A stretch of 23,425 nt of DNA. It comes from Acidobacteriota bacterium. Its GTDB lineage: Bacteria; Acidobacteriota; Polarisedimenticolia; Gp22-AA2. Shown in pieces: positions 15,334 through 23,425 of this stretch. Both the position numbers and the translations under genes were made by a program. Positions within the stretch are counted from its first letter, which is position 1. Each line of letters opens with the position of its first letter. The stretch is from positions 1 through 23,425 of the forward strand of contig JAPUIN010000210.1 of assembly GCA_027297005.1 (NCBI GenBank). The letters are read 5' to 3'. The notes under the pieces are model-generated. The model was not told where the DNA came from. It was given only the letters and a program-made list of their open reading frames with translations, and searched no databases.

Positions 15334-15678
15334 ATGGTCGATTGCCTGTTCTGCAAGATCGCGCGGAAGGAGATCCCCGCGAAGATCGCCTTCGAGGATC
15401 AGCAGGTCGTCGCGTTCGAGGACATCAGTCCGCAGGCGCCGACCCACACCCTCATCATCCCCAGGGAGCACTTCGCCACGCTGAACGATGTCGGGGCCGA
15501 GCAGGAGGGAATGCTCGGACACATGATGCTGGTCGCCACGCGCATCGCCAAGGACAAGGGACTCCATGAGAAGGGGTACCGGCTGGTGGCCAACTGCCTG
15601 GAGAGCGCCGGCCAGTCGGTCTTTCACATCCATCTGCACGTCCTCGGCGGCCGGGACTTCTCCTGGCCGCCCGGATAG
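15334..15678 (+). CDS. HIT-family (HinT-like) nucleotide hydrolase
   Basis: The 114-aa product has the Hint layout. It starts 'VDCLFCKIARKEIPAKI', has 'PTHTLIIPREHFATLN' in the middle, and ends with the histidine triad 'QSVFHIHLHVLGGRDF' (H98, H100, H102). The C-terminal tryptophan ('SWPPG') is also typical. Such enzymes hydrolyse purine nucleoside phosphoramidates and aminoacyl-adenylates. GGAGG lies 4 nt before the ATG. It is followed after 5 bp by the next gene, so the two are likely co-translated, perhaps also with murA. Confidence 0.95.
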   Translation: MVDCLFCKIARKEIPAKIAFEDQQVVAFEDISPQAPTHTLIIPREHFATLNDVGAEQEGMLGHMMLVATRIAKDKGLHEKGYRLVANCLESAGQSVFHIHLHVLGGRDFSWPPG

Positions 15679-15683
15679 GTGTC

Positions 15684-16214
15684 ATGACGCGGACGCGGGG
15701 TGACGAAGACCCGGGTCACGGGATCCGCGTGAGCCAGGAGGCCATCCCCGGTGGTGCTCCCACGGTCCGCACCTTCCGACGCTCCTCCGGCCAGCGCTTC
15801 CTCAGCATCGCCTGTGCCGTGATCTTTCCAGGCGGCGCGGCGTCGATGCTTCTGGAGAACGGCTTCACGATCGGCGCGTCGATCCTGCTGGCCCTGTCGC
15901 TGCTGAGCCTCGCCAACCTCACAGGGGCCTATGCGGACCGCTACACTCTGGGCGAATCGGGGGTCCAATACGAAAACCGCCTACTCGGTAAACTCGGGGT
16001 GCGGCCTCGGTATCTGGCGTGGGAGGATGTGGCGCGGGTCCGGGAGCACCGTCGACTGAGCTTCGGCCGGCCCGAGGCGAGCCCGAGCACGCTGTTCCTC
16101 TTCCCGCGCTCGGGGCGACGCATGGTGCTCGATTCCCTGGAGAGGTTCGACGAGGTGCTCGAGATCGTACGTCGCCGCTGCCCGCCCGGAGCCCGGTCCG
16201 ACGGCGGCGCCTAG
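15684..16214 (+). CDS. Small membrane protein with PH-like C-terminal region
   Basis: The 176-aa product has a short Gly/Arg-rich start, two hydrophobic helices (about 38-57 and 62-84) and a soluble region (about 85-165). That region reads like a bacterial PH/YdbS-type fold: 'DRYTLGESGVQYENRLLGKL' then 'YLAWEDVARVREHR'. There are no catalytic motifs, and the function is unknown. It starts 5 bp after the HIT gene, with AGG 4 nt upstream of the ATG. Its stop codon is the TAG in the left CTAG end of the 80-bp palindrome. Confidence 0.75.
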   Translation: MTRTRGDEDPGHGIRVSQEAIPGGAPTVRTFRRSSGQRFLSIACAVIFPGGAASMLLENGFTIGASILLALSLLSLANLTGAYADRYTLGESGVQYENRLLGKLGVRPRYLAWEDVARVREHRRLSFGRPEASPSTLFLFPRSGRRMVLDSLERFDEVLEIVRRRCPPGARSDGGA

Positions 16215-16290
16215 GAGGCTGTCGCCGTATTGAGCCGGGCCGCGCGGCGTCCCGAACGCGACCCCACGCAATACCCGGACAGGCTCCTAG
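16211..16290. repeat. CTAG-bounded imperfect palindrome, 80 bp, between convergent stops
   Basis: The element begins and ends with CTAG (16211-16214 and 16287-16290). Folding gives a 34-position stem, of which I count 26 Watson-Crick pairs, with a 12-nt loop (cggcgtcccgaa). The left TAG ends the plus-strand gene and the right CTA ends the minus-strand gene. It could act as a bidirectional terminator. A diverged half-copy pair is found at 3552-3692, which shows that it is a dispersed repeat rather than a local hairpin. Confidence 0.88.
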
Positions 16291-17291
16291 TAGCCGGTCT
16301 CCCGATCGATCTCGTTGGTGAGCGTCCTCCCACGTAGATACCGTCCCAGGTTATCGATGAAGAGGGCGGCCGCGCGCGGCATGTAGTCAGGGTGCGCGCC
16401 GCCGATATGGGGTGACACCACGACCCGCGGCATCGACCAGAGGGGGCTGGTGCGGGGTAACGGCTCCTCCGCGAAGACATCGAGCCCGGCCCCGGCGATC
16501 CACCCCTCCCGCAGGGCGCGGATCAGCGCCGACTCCTGCACCAGCGATCCACGCCCGATGTTGATCAGGATGGCGCTCGACTTCATGCGGCGCAGCTGTC
16601 GTTCCCCGATGCAACCATCGGTGGCCGGTGTCTTCGGCAGGGCCAGAACCAGCACGTCGGCTTTGCGGATTACATCGTCCTCGCGTCCGGCGACGAGGAG
16701 ACGGTCAACGCAGTCCGGCTTCTTTTGCTGCCTGCGCACGACACCCCAGACCTGCATCCCGAAGGCGCGGCAGCGGACCGCCAGCTCGCGTCCGATCGCC
16801 CCGAGACCAAGAATGCCCATGAGCTTCCCATCCAGCTCTTCGAGGGGAGGAACCCGCGCGTCGAGCTCGTTCATGGTCCAGCGTTTATCCCCCTGGGCGC
16901 GGACGGCATCGGCGATGCCACGGGTCAACGCCAGAAGCATGGCGAAGGTGTGCTCGGCGACCGCCACCGCATTCACGCCCCGCGCGGAGGTGACACGCAC
17001 GTCGGTGCACATCAACTCGGGGTTGAGTACCCGGTCAACGCCGGCCAGCGGTGTATGCAGCCAGCGCAGCGCCCCGGCCTTTTCGACGTGACGCCGGGCC
17101 AGGCCCCACGCGAACAGCACCTCGGCGGCGGGCAGCACCTTGAGAAACTCGCGCTCGTTCATCGGCTGGTGCACGGTGAAGGCGGGCCGGGCCTTCTTCC
17201 GGATCAGCTCCCTCGATACGTTCGGCAACCTCCACATCGGGATGCGATGCGGCAGGTAGACGACGAGATGTCTTGGCTTTCCTGCCGGCAT
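16287..17291 (-). CDS. D-2-hydroxyacid dehydrogenase (NAD-binding)
   Basis: The 334-aa product has the two-domain D-isomer dehydrogenase layout. The NAD-binding domain holds 'GILGLGAIGRELAVR' (GxGxxG at 162-167). Catalytic residues are R247 in 'INIGRGSL', E276 in 'LDVFAEEPLP' and H295 in 'SPHIGGAH'. It probably reduces a 2-keto acid or oxidises a D-2-hydroxy acid with NAD(P); the substrate cannot be told. The start is ATG 17291, with GGGAG 8 nt upstream. The frame is open further but runs into the divergent uvrA region. The stop lies in the palindrome. Confidence 0.93.
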   Translation of the reverse strand: MPAGKPRHLVVYLPHRIPMWRLPNVSRELIRKKARPAFTVHQPMNEREFLKVLPAAEVLFAWGLARRHVEKAGALRWLHTPLAGVDRVLNPELMCTDVRVTSARGVNAVAVAEHTFAMLLALTRGIADAVRAQGDKRWTMNELDARVPPLEELDGKLMGILGLGAIGRELAVRCRAFGMQVWGVVRRQQKKPDCVDRLLVAGREDDVIRKADVLVLALPKTPATDGCIGERQLRRMKSSAILINIGRGSLVQESALIRALREGWIAGAGLDVFAEEPLPRTSPLWSMPRVVVSPHIGGAHPDYMPRAAALFIDNLGRYLRGRTLTNEIDRETGY

Positions 17292-17519
17292 GCCGCCAAC
17301 TCCCGTTCCGTCGCCCACGGAAGCGCAGATTCTACTATCAATCCCTGCCGACCCGACCGCGGCATCTCCGCGACGGGTAGCGGGTCTCCACGGCGCAGCG
17401 ACTTCGAGCCGCGCCATGCGGCGCGGTCGGCCCCGACCGATACTCGCGAGCGACATGAGCAGCGACGCAGAGTTGGACCACCGCCCGGTCCGGGGATGCA
17501 CTCTCACGCGGTACGCAGG
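17292..17519. other. Intergenic region between dehydrogenase and uvrA, hairpin-rich
   Basis: No convincing gene is present. On the minus side, TAGAAT (17334-17329, read on the minus strand within GATAGTAGAAT) is a possible -10 for the dehydrogenase, 37 nt before its ATG. Two GC hairpins lie side by side: a 7-bp stem CCGCGCC-ATGC-GGCGCGG (17409-17426) and a 6-bp stem GGTCGG-CC-CCGACC (17425-17438). No terminator T-run is seen. Confidence 0.35.
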
Positions 17520-17549
17520 TTGACACTCCGTTCGAGCGTGGCCTAAAAT
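17520..17549 (+). promoter_or_regulatory. Sigma-70-type promoter of uvrA
   Basis: A perfect TTGACA (17520-17525), an 18-nt spacer and TAAAAT (17544-17549) form the best full promoter in the window. The predicted transcription start is near 17556, giving a leader of about 87 nt before the uvrA ATG. Confidence 0.75.
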
Positions 17550-17570
17550 CACCGATCGTTTCGAACATCT

Positions 17571-17585
17571 TTCGACCGCGTCGAA
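17571..17585. promoter_or_regulatory. Perfect inverted repeat TTCGA-N5-TCGAA downstream of the uvrA promoter
   Basis: A perfect 5-bp inverted repeat lies about 15 nt after the predicted transcription start. A further TTTCGAAC at 17559-17566 lies just upstream. It could be an operator (SOS-type control is usual for uvrA) or just GC-rich coincidence. It does not match the LexA sites I know for well-studied bacteria. Confidence 0.35.
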
Positions 17586-17642
17586 CGCACGCGAGCGCCG
17601 GTGGCGCACCGCGCGGCGGCCCGAGGGTTCACTCGCATTCCC

Positions 17643-20561
17643 ATGTCGGACTTCATCGTCATCAAGGGCGCCGCCGAGCACAACCTGAAGCACATCGACC
17701 TGATCCTGCCCCGCAACAAGTTGATTGTGCTGACGGGGCTGTCCGGATCAGGTAAATCGTCTCTCGCATTTGACACCATCTACGCCGAGGGGCAGCGCCG
17801 ATACGTCGAGTCGCTCTCCGCTTACGCCCGACAGTTTTTGGGACAGATGGAGAAGCCGGACGTCGAATCGATCGAGGGCCTCTCCCCCGCCATTTCGATC
17901 GAGCAGAAGACGACGTCCCGCAACCCCCGCTCGACCGTCGGCACCGTCACTGAAATCTACGACTATCTGCGGCTGCTATTCGCCCGCGTCGGCGTGCCGC
18001 ACTGCCACAAGTGCAACCGTCCGATCACCCGCCAGACGGTCCAGCAGATGGTCGATCAGCTGATGGAACTCCCGGACGGGACACGGATTCAGGTCCTGGC
18101 GCCGATCGTCCGGGGACGCAAGGGGGAGTATCGCAAGCAGCTGCTGGAGATGATGCGCAAGGGGTTCGTGCGCGCGCGGGTCGACGGAAAGATCGTCGAG
18201 ATCGAATCGGGCATCAATCTCGACAAGAAGCGGAAGCACACCCTCGAGATCGTCGTCGATCGTCTGGTGATGAGACCGGACATCAAGAACCGCCTGACCG
18301 ACTCGATGGACACCGCCCTGAAGCTGGCCGAAGGACTCGCAACGGTCAACGTGCTCGGGGAGAAAGCCCGCGACCAGATCTTCTCCGAGAGCTTTGCCTG
18401 TCCCACCTGCGGCGTGTCGGTGCCCGAACTGGCACCCCGCATGTTCTCGTTCAACTCTCCCTACGGGGCCTGTCCTTCCTGCGATGGCCTGGGCGCGCAC
18501 CTCGAGGTCGACCCGGACAGGATCGTGACCAACCCCGGCTCGTCGGTGCGAGCAGGGGCGATTGAGGGAACCTGGGGGTTCGGCAAGTCGATGCTGCGCA
18601 TGGCGCTGGAGGCGATTGCGCGCAAGATGAAATTCAGCCCCGACACGCCATTCAACCAGCTACCGAAGGAGGCGCAGCGACAACTGCTGTACGGCAGCGG
18701 TGACACCGAATACAACTTCGAATACGTCGAGGGGCGCAATCGTTACTATTTCCGCAAATCGTTCGAGGGTGTGATCCCCTCGCTGATGCGGCGCTACCGT
18801 GAGACAGAGTCCTCCCACCTGCGCGATGAGATCGAGCGCTACATGTCGCTCGAACTGTGCGCCGTGTGCGAGGGAGCGCGGCTCAAGCCCGAGTCGCTCG
18901 CCGTCCGGGTGGCCGGTCACAACATTTCATATTACACGGCGCTGTCGATCCAGAAGGCGGTCCGCGCCTTCGAGGGAATGAAGCTCTCCGAAAGGGACCG
19001 CCAGATCTCCCATCAGGTCCTCAAGGAGCTCCGCGAGCGGCTCGGGTTCCTCCTGAACGTCGGACTCGGCTACCTCGCCCTGTCGCGCACCGCCGCCACC
19101 CTGTCGGGCGGCGAGGGGCAGCGCATCCGTCTGGCGACCCAGATCGGCTCCCGCCTGACCGGTGTCCTCTACGTCCTCGACGAACCGTCGATCGGACTGC
19201 ATCAGCGCGACAATCGCAAGCTGCTCGATACCCTCTGCGCCATGCGCGATCTGGGGAACACGGTCATCGTGGTCGAGCACGACGAGGAGACGATCCGTTC
19301 GTCCGACCATGTGGTCGATCTCGGTCCCGGAGCAGGGGAGGCTGGCGGCCGCATCGTCGCCGAGGGGACGCCCGAGGAGATCGCCGCCCACGCGACCTCG
19401 TTGACCGGCCAGTACCTCTCGGGACGGAGAACGATCCCGCTCCCGGAGCATCGACGCTCCGTTCCGGAGGGGCGCCGGGGCGACCGTGGGTGGCTGACGC
19501 TGCTGCAGGCCGCGGAGCACAATCTGAAGAAAATCGATGTGCGCTTTCCTCTTGGACTGTTCACCTGCGTCTGCGGCGTCTCGGGTTCGGGCAAGAGCAC
19601 CCTCGTCAACGAAACCCTCTACAAGGCGCTGGCGAAGAAAATCAACCGCTCGCCGATTCGACCGGGCGCGCATAAGGGGTTGCGCGGCGCCGATCAGATC
19701 GACAAGGTGATCGAGATCGATCAGTCGCCGATCGGCCGCACGCCTCGCAGCAACCCTGCCACTTACACCGGGCTGTTCACGCCAATCCGCGATCTCTTCT
19801 CGATGGTGCCGGAGGCGCGAACGCGCGGTTACCGCCCGGGTCGTTTCTCCTTCAACGTCAAGGGTGGTCGATGCGAGGAGTGCGAGGGGGACGGGATCAT
19901 CCGGATCGAGATGCATTTTCTGCCGGACGTGCACATCACTTGCGAGGCGTGCAAGGGGCGGCGATACAATCGTGAGACTCTGGCGGTGAGATACAAGAGC
20001 CGTAACATCGCCGACGTCCTAGAGATGTCGGTGATCGAGGCGCTCGAGTTCTTCGAAAACGTCCCGCCGATCAAACACAAGCTCGCAACGCTCGACGCCG
20101 TGGGGCTGGGCTACATCAAGCTCGGCCAGTCGGCCACCACACTGTCCGGGGGCGAAGCGCAGCGCATCAAGCTGTCCAAAGAACTCAGCCGGCGCGCCAC
20201 GGGACGCACCGTCTACCTCCTCGATGAGCCGACCACCGGGCTGCACTTCGAGGACATCCGCAAGCTGCTGGGCGTGCTGAACACTCTGGTGGAGCAGGGG
20301 AATACCGTCATCGTCATCGAGCACAACCTCGATGTCATCAAGACGGCCGATTGGATCATCGATCTCGGCCCCGAGGGGGGGGACGGGGGCGGCCGTATCG
20401 TCGCGAAAGGGACGCCGGAGGAGGTCGCGGCCGTCGACGCTTCGCACACCGGCACCTTCCTCCGACGGATCTTCTCCCGCCGCAGTCAGTCATCCCGCGG
20501 GGCGGCGACTGCCGACGCCCCCCGATCCGGCACCCGTACGGCGACGGGACCCGGGGTCTAA
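17643..20561 (+). CDS. uvrA: Excinuclease ABC subunit A (UvrA)
   Basis: The 972-aa product has the full UvrA layout. The first ABC half has Walker A '[16 protein letters not shown]' near residue 32 and the signature '[11 protein letters not shown]' with '[13 protein letters not shown]'. The second half has '[16 protein letters not shown]', '[11 protein letters not shown]' and '[10 protein letters not shown]'. Zinc fingers are seen at '[10 protein letters not shown]'/'CPSCDGLG' and 'CEECEGDGI'/'CEACKGRR'. UvrA dimers recognise bulky DNA lesions, load UvrB and start nucleotide excision repair. The start is ATG 17643, which gives the conserved '[16 protein letters not shown]' N-terminus. A GTG at 17601 in frame would add 14 non-conserved residues. 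The C-terminus is a short low-complexity Ser/Arg/Ala tail. Confidence 0.97.
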   Translation: MSDFIVIKGAAEHNLKHIDLILPRNKLIVLTGLSGSGKSSLAFDTIYAEGQRRYVESLSAYARQFLGQMEKPDVESIEGLSPAISIEQKTTSRNPRSTVGTVTEIYDYLRLLFARVGVPHCHKCNRPITRQTVQQMVDQLMELPDGTRIQVLAPIVRGRKGEYRKQLLEMMRKGFVRARVDGKIVEIESGINLDKKRKHTLEIVVDRLVMRPDIKNRLTDSMDTALKLAEGLATVNVLGEKARDQIFSESFACPTCGVSVPELAPRMFSFNSPYGACPSCDGLGAHLEVDPDRIVTNPGSSVRAGAIEGTWGFGKSMLRMALEAIARKMKFSPDTPFNQLPKEAQRQLLYGSGDTEYNFEYVEGRNRYYFRKSFEGVIPSLMRRYRETESSHLRDEIERYMSLELCAVCEGARLKPESLAVRVAGHNISYYTALSIQKAVRAFEGMKLSERDRQISHQVLKELRERLGFLLNVGLGYLALSRTAATLSGGEGQRIRLATQIGSRLTGVLYVLDEPSIGLHQRDNRKLLDTLCAMRDLGNTVIVVEHDEETIRSSDHVVDLGPGAGEAGGRIVAEGTPEEIAAHATSLTGQYLSGRRTIPLPEHRRSVPEGRRGDRGWLTLLQAAEHNLKKIDVRFPLGLFTCVCGVSGSGKSTLVNETLYKALAKKINRSPIRPGAHKGLRGADQIDKVIEIDQSPIGRTPRSNPATYTGLFTPIRDLFSMVPEARTRGYRPGRFSFNVKGGRCEECEGDGIIRIEMHFLPDVHITCEACKGRRYNRETLAVRYKSRNIADVLEMSVIEALEFFENVPPIKHKLATLDAVGLGYIKLGQSATTLSGGEAQRIKLSKELSRRATGRTVYLLDEPTTGLHFEDIRKLLGVLNTLVEQGNTVIVIEHNLDVIKTADWIIDLGPEGGDGGGRIVAKGTPEEVAAVDASHTGTFLRRIFSRRSQSSRGAATADAPRSGTRTATGPGV

Positions 20562-20593
20562 CGCCGAGAACGCAATCACGCAAGGAGATGATC

Positions 20594-21070
20594 ATGAGCT
20601 TGACCCTCACCTCCCCTGCTTTCGATCACAGTGGCCCGATCCCGGTCGTCTTCACCTGCGAGGGAGAGGATCGATCACCCCGACTGGAATGGTCCGGTAT
20701 TCCGGATGGGACCCGGAGCTTCGCCCTCATCGTGGACGATCCGGACGCGCCCGATCCGGCTGCGCCGAAGATGAACTATGTCCATTGGATCCTCTACAAC
20801 ATCCCGCCCGAAACCCGCGGGCTCGACGAGGGAATATCCCCGAGCGCCCTTCCGACCGGCACCGGGGAGGGGCTCAACGACTGGAAGCGAACCGGCTACG
20901 GGGGACCGTGCCCCCCGATCGGGCGGCACCGATACTTCCACAAGCTGTACGCTCTCGATACGGTGCTTGCCGACCTGGGGACGCCGACCCGGGAAAAGCT
21001 GGTCGCAGCGATGGAAGGGCACATCCTGGCGCAGACGGAATTGATCGGAACCTACGAGAAATCGGGATAG
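20594..21070 (+). CDS. YbhB/YbcL-family PEBP-like protein
   Basis: The 158-aa product has the phosphatidylethanolamine-binding-protein fold signatures of the bacterial YbhB group: 'FTCEGEDRSPRLEWSGIP', 'ALIVDDPDAPDP', 'VHWILYNIP' and 'GPCPPIGRHRYFHKLYALD'. There is no signal peptide, so it is probably cytoplasmic. The biological role of these proteins is unclear. AAGGAG lies 6 nt before the ATG at 20594; the ATG at 20588 is too close to it to be used. The gene follows uvrA by 32 bp and could be read from the uvrA promoter. Confidence 0.93.
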   Translation: MSLTLTSPAFDHSGPIPVVFTCEGEDRSPRLEWSGIPDGTRSFALIVDDPDAPDPAAPKMNYVHWILYNIPPETRGLDEGISPSALPTGTGEGLNDWKRTGYGGPCPPIGRHRYFHKLYALDTVLADLGTPTREKLVAAMEGHILAQTELIGTYEKSG

Positions 21071-21089
21071 CCCCCGGACGACCTCGTAG

Positions 21090-21095
21090 TAGAAT
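21090..21095 (+). promoter_or_regulatory. -10 element (TAGAAT) of the cystathionine beta-synthase gene
   Basis: TAGAAT, within GTAGTAGAAT, ends 7 nt before the ATG at 21103, and no Shine-Dalgarno sequence is present. TAGTAGAAT also occurs on the minus strand before the dehydrogenase gene. No -35 is visible. Confidence 0.55.
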
Positions 21096-21102
21096 GCCTT
21101 TG

Positions 21103-22476
21103 ATGTCCAACGTCTACGACAACGTGGTCGACGCCATCGGTCATACCCCTCTCGTCCGTCTGAATGTGCTCGGGCGGGATACCGGCGCCACGTTCTACGC
21201 CAAGCTCGAGTACCTGAACCCCGGCAACTCAATCAAGGATCGGATCGCCGTTCAAATGCTCGAGGATGCCGTCGCGGCCGGCGCCATCAAGCCCGGCGGG
21301 ACGATCGTCGAATGCACCAGCGGCAATACCGGCCTGGGCCTGGCGATGGTCGGGACGGCGCGCGGCTACCGGACGATCCTCGTGATGCCGGACAAGGTCA
21401 GCAGCGAGAAGATCAAGTCGCTGCGGGCGTTCGGCGCCCGGGTGATCACGACTCCGACCGCCGTTCCCCCGGACGATCCGCGCTCCTACTACTCGGTGGC
21501 CCAGCGGATCGCGGACGAGACGCCGAACTGTTTCTTCGCCAACCAGTACCACAATCCGAGCAACCCGAAGACGCACGAGCTGACCACCGCGCCGGAGCTC
21601 TGGGAGCAACTCGGCGACCGGATCGACGCGGTCGTGACTGGCGTGGGAACCGGTGGCACCCTCACCGGCATCGGGCGCTACCTCAAGAAAAAGAAGCCGT
21701 CGATCCGGATGGTGATGGTCGACCCGGTCGGCTCGATCCTGCACCACTACTTCAAGACCGGAGAGATCGGCGATGTCTTCAAGACCTACATGGTTGAGGG
21801 ATTCGGTGAGGACTTCGTGCCGTCGGCCCTCGACGTCAAGATGGTGGACGACAGCTACCAGGTCACCGACCAGGAATGTTTCCTGACGGCGCGCGAGCTG
21901 ACCCGCAAGGAGGGGCTGTTCACCGGCGGCTCGGGTGGAGGCGCTGTGTGCGCGGCGATCAAGTTCGCGCGGGAGCATCCGGAGTGCAAGACGATCGTCA
22001 TCATCCTCCCCGACTCGGGATCACGCTACCTGAGCAAGGTGTATGACGACGACTGGATGCGAGAGAATTCCTTCTTCGACGAGATGGAGACGTACGGGTG
22101 TCTCGGGGATATCATGGATCGGCGCAAGCAGCCGCTGATCGCCGCGGCACCGGGCGACGGCGTGCAGAAGATCATCCGCCTCATGAAGAAGCACGGCTTC
22201 TCCCAGCTGCCGGTCATGGATGGGAGTAAAGTCATCGGGATCATCTCGGAGGTCGACCTCCTCAACGCGCTCCTGAACGATCCCTCCAATGTCGATCGCC
22301 CCGTCGCCGATCTGGTCGATCAGAACTACGTGGTGGTCCCCCCCGACACACCCGTCACGCGGCTCGCCGGAGTCTTCACGGAGGGGAAGATCGCCCTCAT
22401 CGAGGAATCGGGGAAGATCCGCGGCGTGATCACCAAGATCGATCTGATCGACCACCTGGCCGGGATGATGCGTTGA
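21103..22476 (+). CDS. Cystathionine beta-synthase with C-terminal CBS domain pair
   Basis: The 457-aa product has a fold-type II PLP domain (about 1-330) with the Schiff-base lysine K45 in '[12 protein letters not shown]'. The substrate loop is 'CTSGNTGLG' and the phosphate-binding loop is '[12 protein letters not shown]'. The '[14 protein letters not shown]' stretch is typical of cystathionine beta-synthase rather than O-acetylserine sulfhydrylase. Two CBS domains (about 335-457) follow, for example '[20 protein letters not shown]'. It lacks the N-terminal heme domain of the human enzyme. It should condense serine (or O-acetylserine) with homocysteine in transsulfuration; the CBS pair probably senses an adenosyl ligand. 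The start is ATG 21103 or ATG 21094. The first is favoured by the -10 spacing. No partner gamma-lyase is in view. Confidence 0.92.
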   Translation: MSNVYDNVVDAIGHTPLVRLNVLGRDTGATFYAKLEYLNPGNSIKDRIAVQMLEDAVAAGAIKPGGTIVECTSGNTGLGLAMVGTARGYRTILVMPDKVSSEKIKSLRAFGARVITTPTAVPPDDPRSYYSVAQRIADETPNCFFANQYHNPSNPKTHELTTAPELWEQLGDRIDAVVTGVGTGGTLTGIGRYLKKKKPSIRMVMVDPVGSILHHYFKTGEIGDVFKTYMVEGFGEDFVPSALDVKMVDDSYQVTDQECFLTARELTRKEGLFTGGSGGGAVCAAIKFAREHPECKTIVIILPDSGSRYLSKVYDDDWMRENSFFDEMETYGCLGDIMDRRKQPLIAAAPGDGVQKIIRLMKKHGFSQLPVMDGSKVIGIISEVDLLNALLNDPSNVDRPVADLVDQNYVVVPPDTPVTRLAGVFTEGKIALIEESGKIRGVITKIDLIDHLAGMMR

Positions 22477-22498
22477 ACCTCCGGAGAGCGCCAATCGT

Positions 22499-23425
22499 AT
22501 GAGCGGCGAGCCGGGCGACGGTACCGAGCAGATCCTCCTCGACATCCTGGGCAAAGCGAGTTCCTTCATCTGGGGCCCGCCGATGCTGATCCTGCTGGTC
22601 GGCACCGGCGTTTACTACACCTTCCTCCTGCGCGGGCTCCAGTTCCGCACCCTCGGCCACTCGCTCTGGCTCGCGTTCGTGAAGCGGCGCGATGATGCGT
22701 CCGACGCCCCGGGCGACATCAGCCACTTCCAGGCCCTGATGACCGCGCTGGCGGCGACGGTGGGGACCGGCAACATCGCCGGGGTGGCCACCGCCATCGC
22801 CGCTGGCGGGCCGGGGGCGCTCTTCTGGATGTGGATCACCGGCCTCTTCGGAATGGCCACCAAGTACGCCGAGGCGGTCCTCGCCGTGAAGTACCGCGTC
22901 ACGGACGCCCACGGCCGGATGAGCGGCGGGCCGATGTACTACCTGGAGCGCGGCCTCGGCTGGCGCCCGCTCGGCATCCTGTTCGCAATCTTCGGTGCCG
23001 TCGCCGCCTTCGGCATCGGCAACATGGTGCAGTCGAACTCGGTCGCCCACGCGCTTCGCACCGCTCCGTTCAACGTGAGCCCGTCGATCACCGGAATCGT
23101 TCTGATGGTCGCAACCGGCCTCGTCCTGCTGGGCGGCATCCGTGGGGTCGCCCGGATCACCTCGGTTCTCGTCCCGGGCATGATCGTCGTTTACATGGCG
23201 GGGGCGTTGGTCGCGCTGCTGCTCAACTGGCGCGAGATCCCCGGGATTGTGGGACTCGTCCTGTCCGACGCCTTCCATCCGACTGCGGCGATCGGCGGCT
23301 TCATGGGGGCCCCGCTGCGCGAGACAATCCGCGACCGCGTGCCCCGCGGCGTCTTCTCGCACGAATCGGGCCTCGGCAGCTCGGCGATCTCCGCGGCGGC
23401 CGCCCGCACGCGCGATCCGGTCGTT
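22499..23425 (+). CDS. Alanine/glycine:cation symporter (AGCS family), 3' end missing
   Basis: The frame is open to the window end (309 residues seen). It has an N-terminal hydrophobic segment and the AGCS signatures '[18 protein letters not shown]', '[19 protein letters not shown]', '[14 protein letters not shown]' and '[10 protein letters not shown]'. The conserved segment near the right edge reads '[15 protein letters not shown]', where the more common form has N in place of H and A in place of the following S. It is an inner-membrane Na+- or H+-coupled importer of alanine or glycine. The start is ATG 22499, 22 bp after the CBS gene stop, with a GGAG about 12 nt upstream. It may be co-transcribed with the CBS gene. 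Confidence 0.92.
   Translation, partial: MSGEPGDGTEQILLDILGKASSFIWGPPMLILLVGTGVYYTFLLRGLQFRTLGHSLWLAFVKRRDDASDAPGDISHFQALMTALAATVGTGNIAGVATAIAAGGPGALFWMWITGLFGMATKYAEAVLAVKYRVTDAHGRMSGGPMYYLERGLGWRPLGILFAIFGAVAAFGIGNMVQSNSVAHALRTAPFNVSPSITGIVLMVATGLVLLGGIRGVARITSVLVPGMIVVYMAGALVALLLNWREIPGIVGLVLSDAFHPTAAIGGFMGAPLRETIRDRVPRGVFSHESGLGSSAISAAAARTRDPVV

Noticed and set aside
20332..21102. Fusion of uvrA-end and YbhB-region sequence to the CBS gene frame
   Set aside because: It overlaps two clear genes in other frames, and the PLP domain starts at 21103.
1..23425. CRISPR arrays, insertion sequences, prophage, toxin-antitoxin or defence genes
   Set aside because: No regularly spaced repeats, transposase or integrase motifs, or recognisable defence domains were seen. 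The nucleotidyltransferase lacks a HEPN partner, so an MNT/HEPN toxin-antitoxin reading is not supported.

Overview
The window is high-GC bacterial chromosomal DNA made of densely packed housekeeping and envelope genes. I see no insertion sequence, prophage, CRISPR array or resistance cassette. The gene mix (LemA/TPM pair, PilZ protein, gluzincin-TPR protein, lipoprotein, MurA, GalU, UvrA) suggests a Gram-negative-type soil or sediment bacterium. An Acidobacteriota-like lineage is my best guess, but it is inferred from style and not proven.

Layout. 1-764: 3' part of a GT1-family glycosyltransferase. 761-3606 (minus): lipoprotein, TPM-domain protein, an odd nucleotidyltransferase and LemA, probably an envelope operon. 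3754-4731 (plus): a PilZ (c-di-GMP) protein and a 57-aa orphan. 4847-4935 (minus): tRNA-Ser(UGA). 4979-7018 (plus): KefB/YbaL-type antiporter. 7008-9914 (minus): a PH-like/zinc-ribbon/membrane protein and serS. 9963-11640 (plus): an HExxH protein and galU. 11658-11972 (minus): FmdB-type zinc ribbon. 12144-16214 (plus): gluzincin-TPR protein, murA, HIT protein and a small membrane protein. 16287-17291 (minus): 2-hydroxyacid dehydrogenase. 17643-23425 (plus): uvrA, a YbhB/PEBP protein, cystathionine beta-synthase and the 5' part of an alanine:cation symporter.

Three signals are not explained by the genes. First, a CTAG-bounded imperfect palindrome of 80 bp (16211-16290) sits exactly between two convergent stop codons. 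A diverged half-copy pair lies at 3552-3596 and 3664-3692, where the repeat also encodes the N-terminus of a predicted lipoprotein. This looks like a dispersed palindromic repeat family. Second, several genes without a Shine-Dalgarno sequence (murA, the CBS gene, the PilZ gene, galU, serS) have a -10-like hexamer 7-14 nt before the start codon, which predicts leaderless mRNAs. The tRNA-Ser gene has TATAAT 7 nt before its first base. Other starts carry clear Shine-Dalgarno sequences. Third, the nucleotidyltransferase between LemA and TPM has lost one of the two catalytic aspartates (DxN instead of DxD).

The genes serve cell-envelope supply (GalU makes UDP-glucose, MurA starts peptidoglycan synthesis, the glycosyltransferase uses sugar nucleotides), envelope quality control (LemA/TPM, lipoprotein, gluzincin-TPR), ion and amino-acid transport, translation (tRNA-Ser and SerRS), DNA repair (UvrA) and sulfur amino-acid metabolism. 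I do not see a clear-cut new defence or mobile system. The repeat family and the leaderless-promoter pattern are the observations most worth testing.
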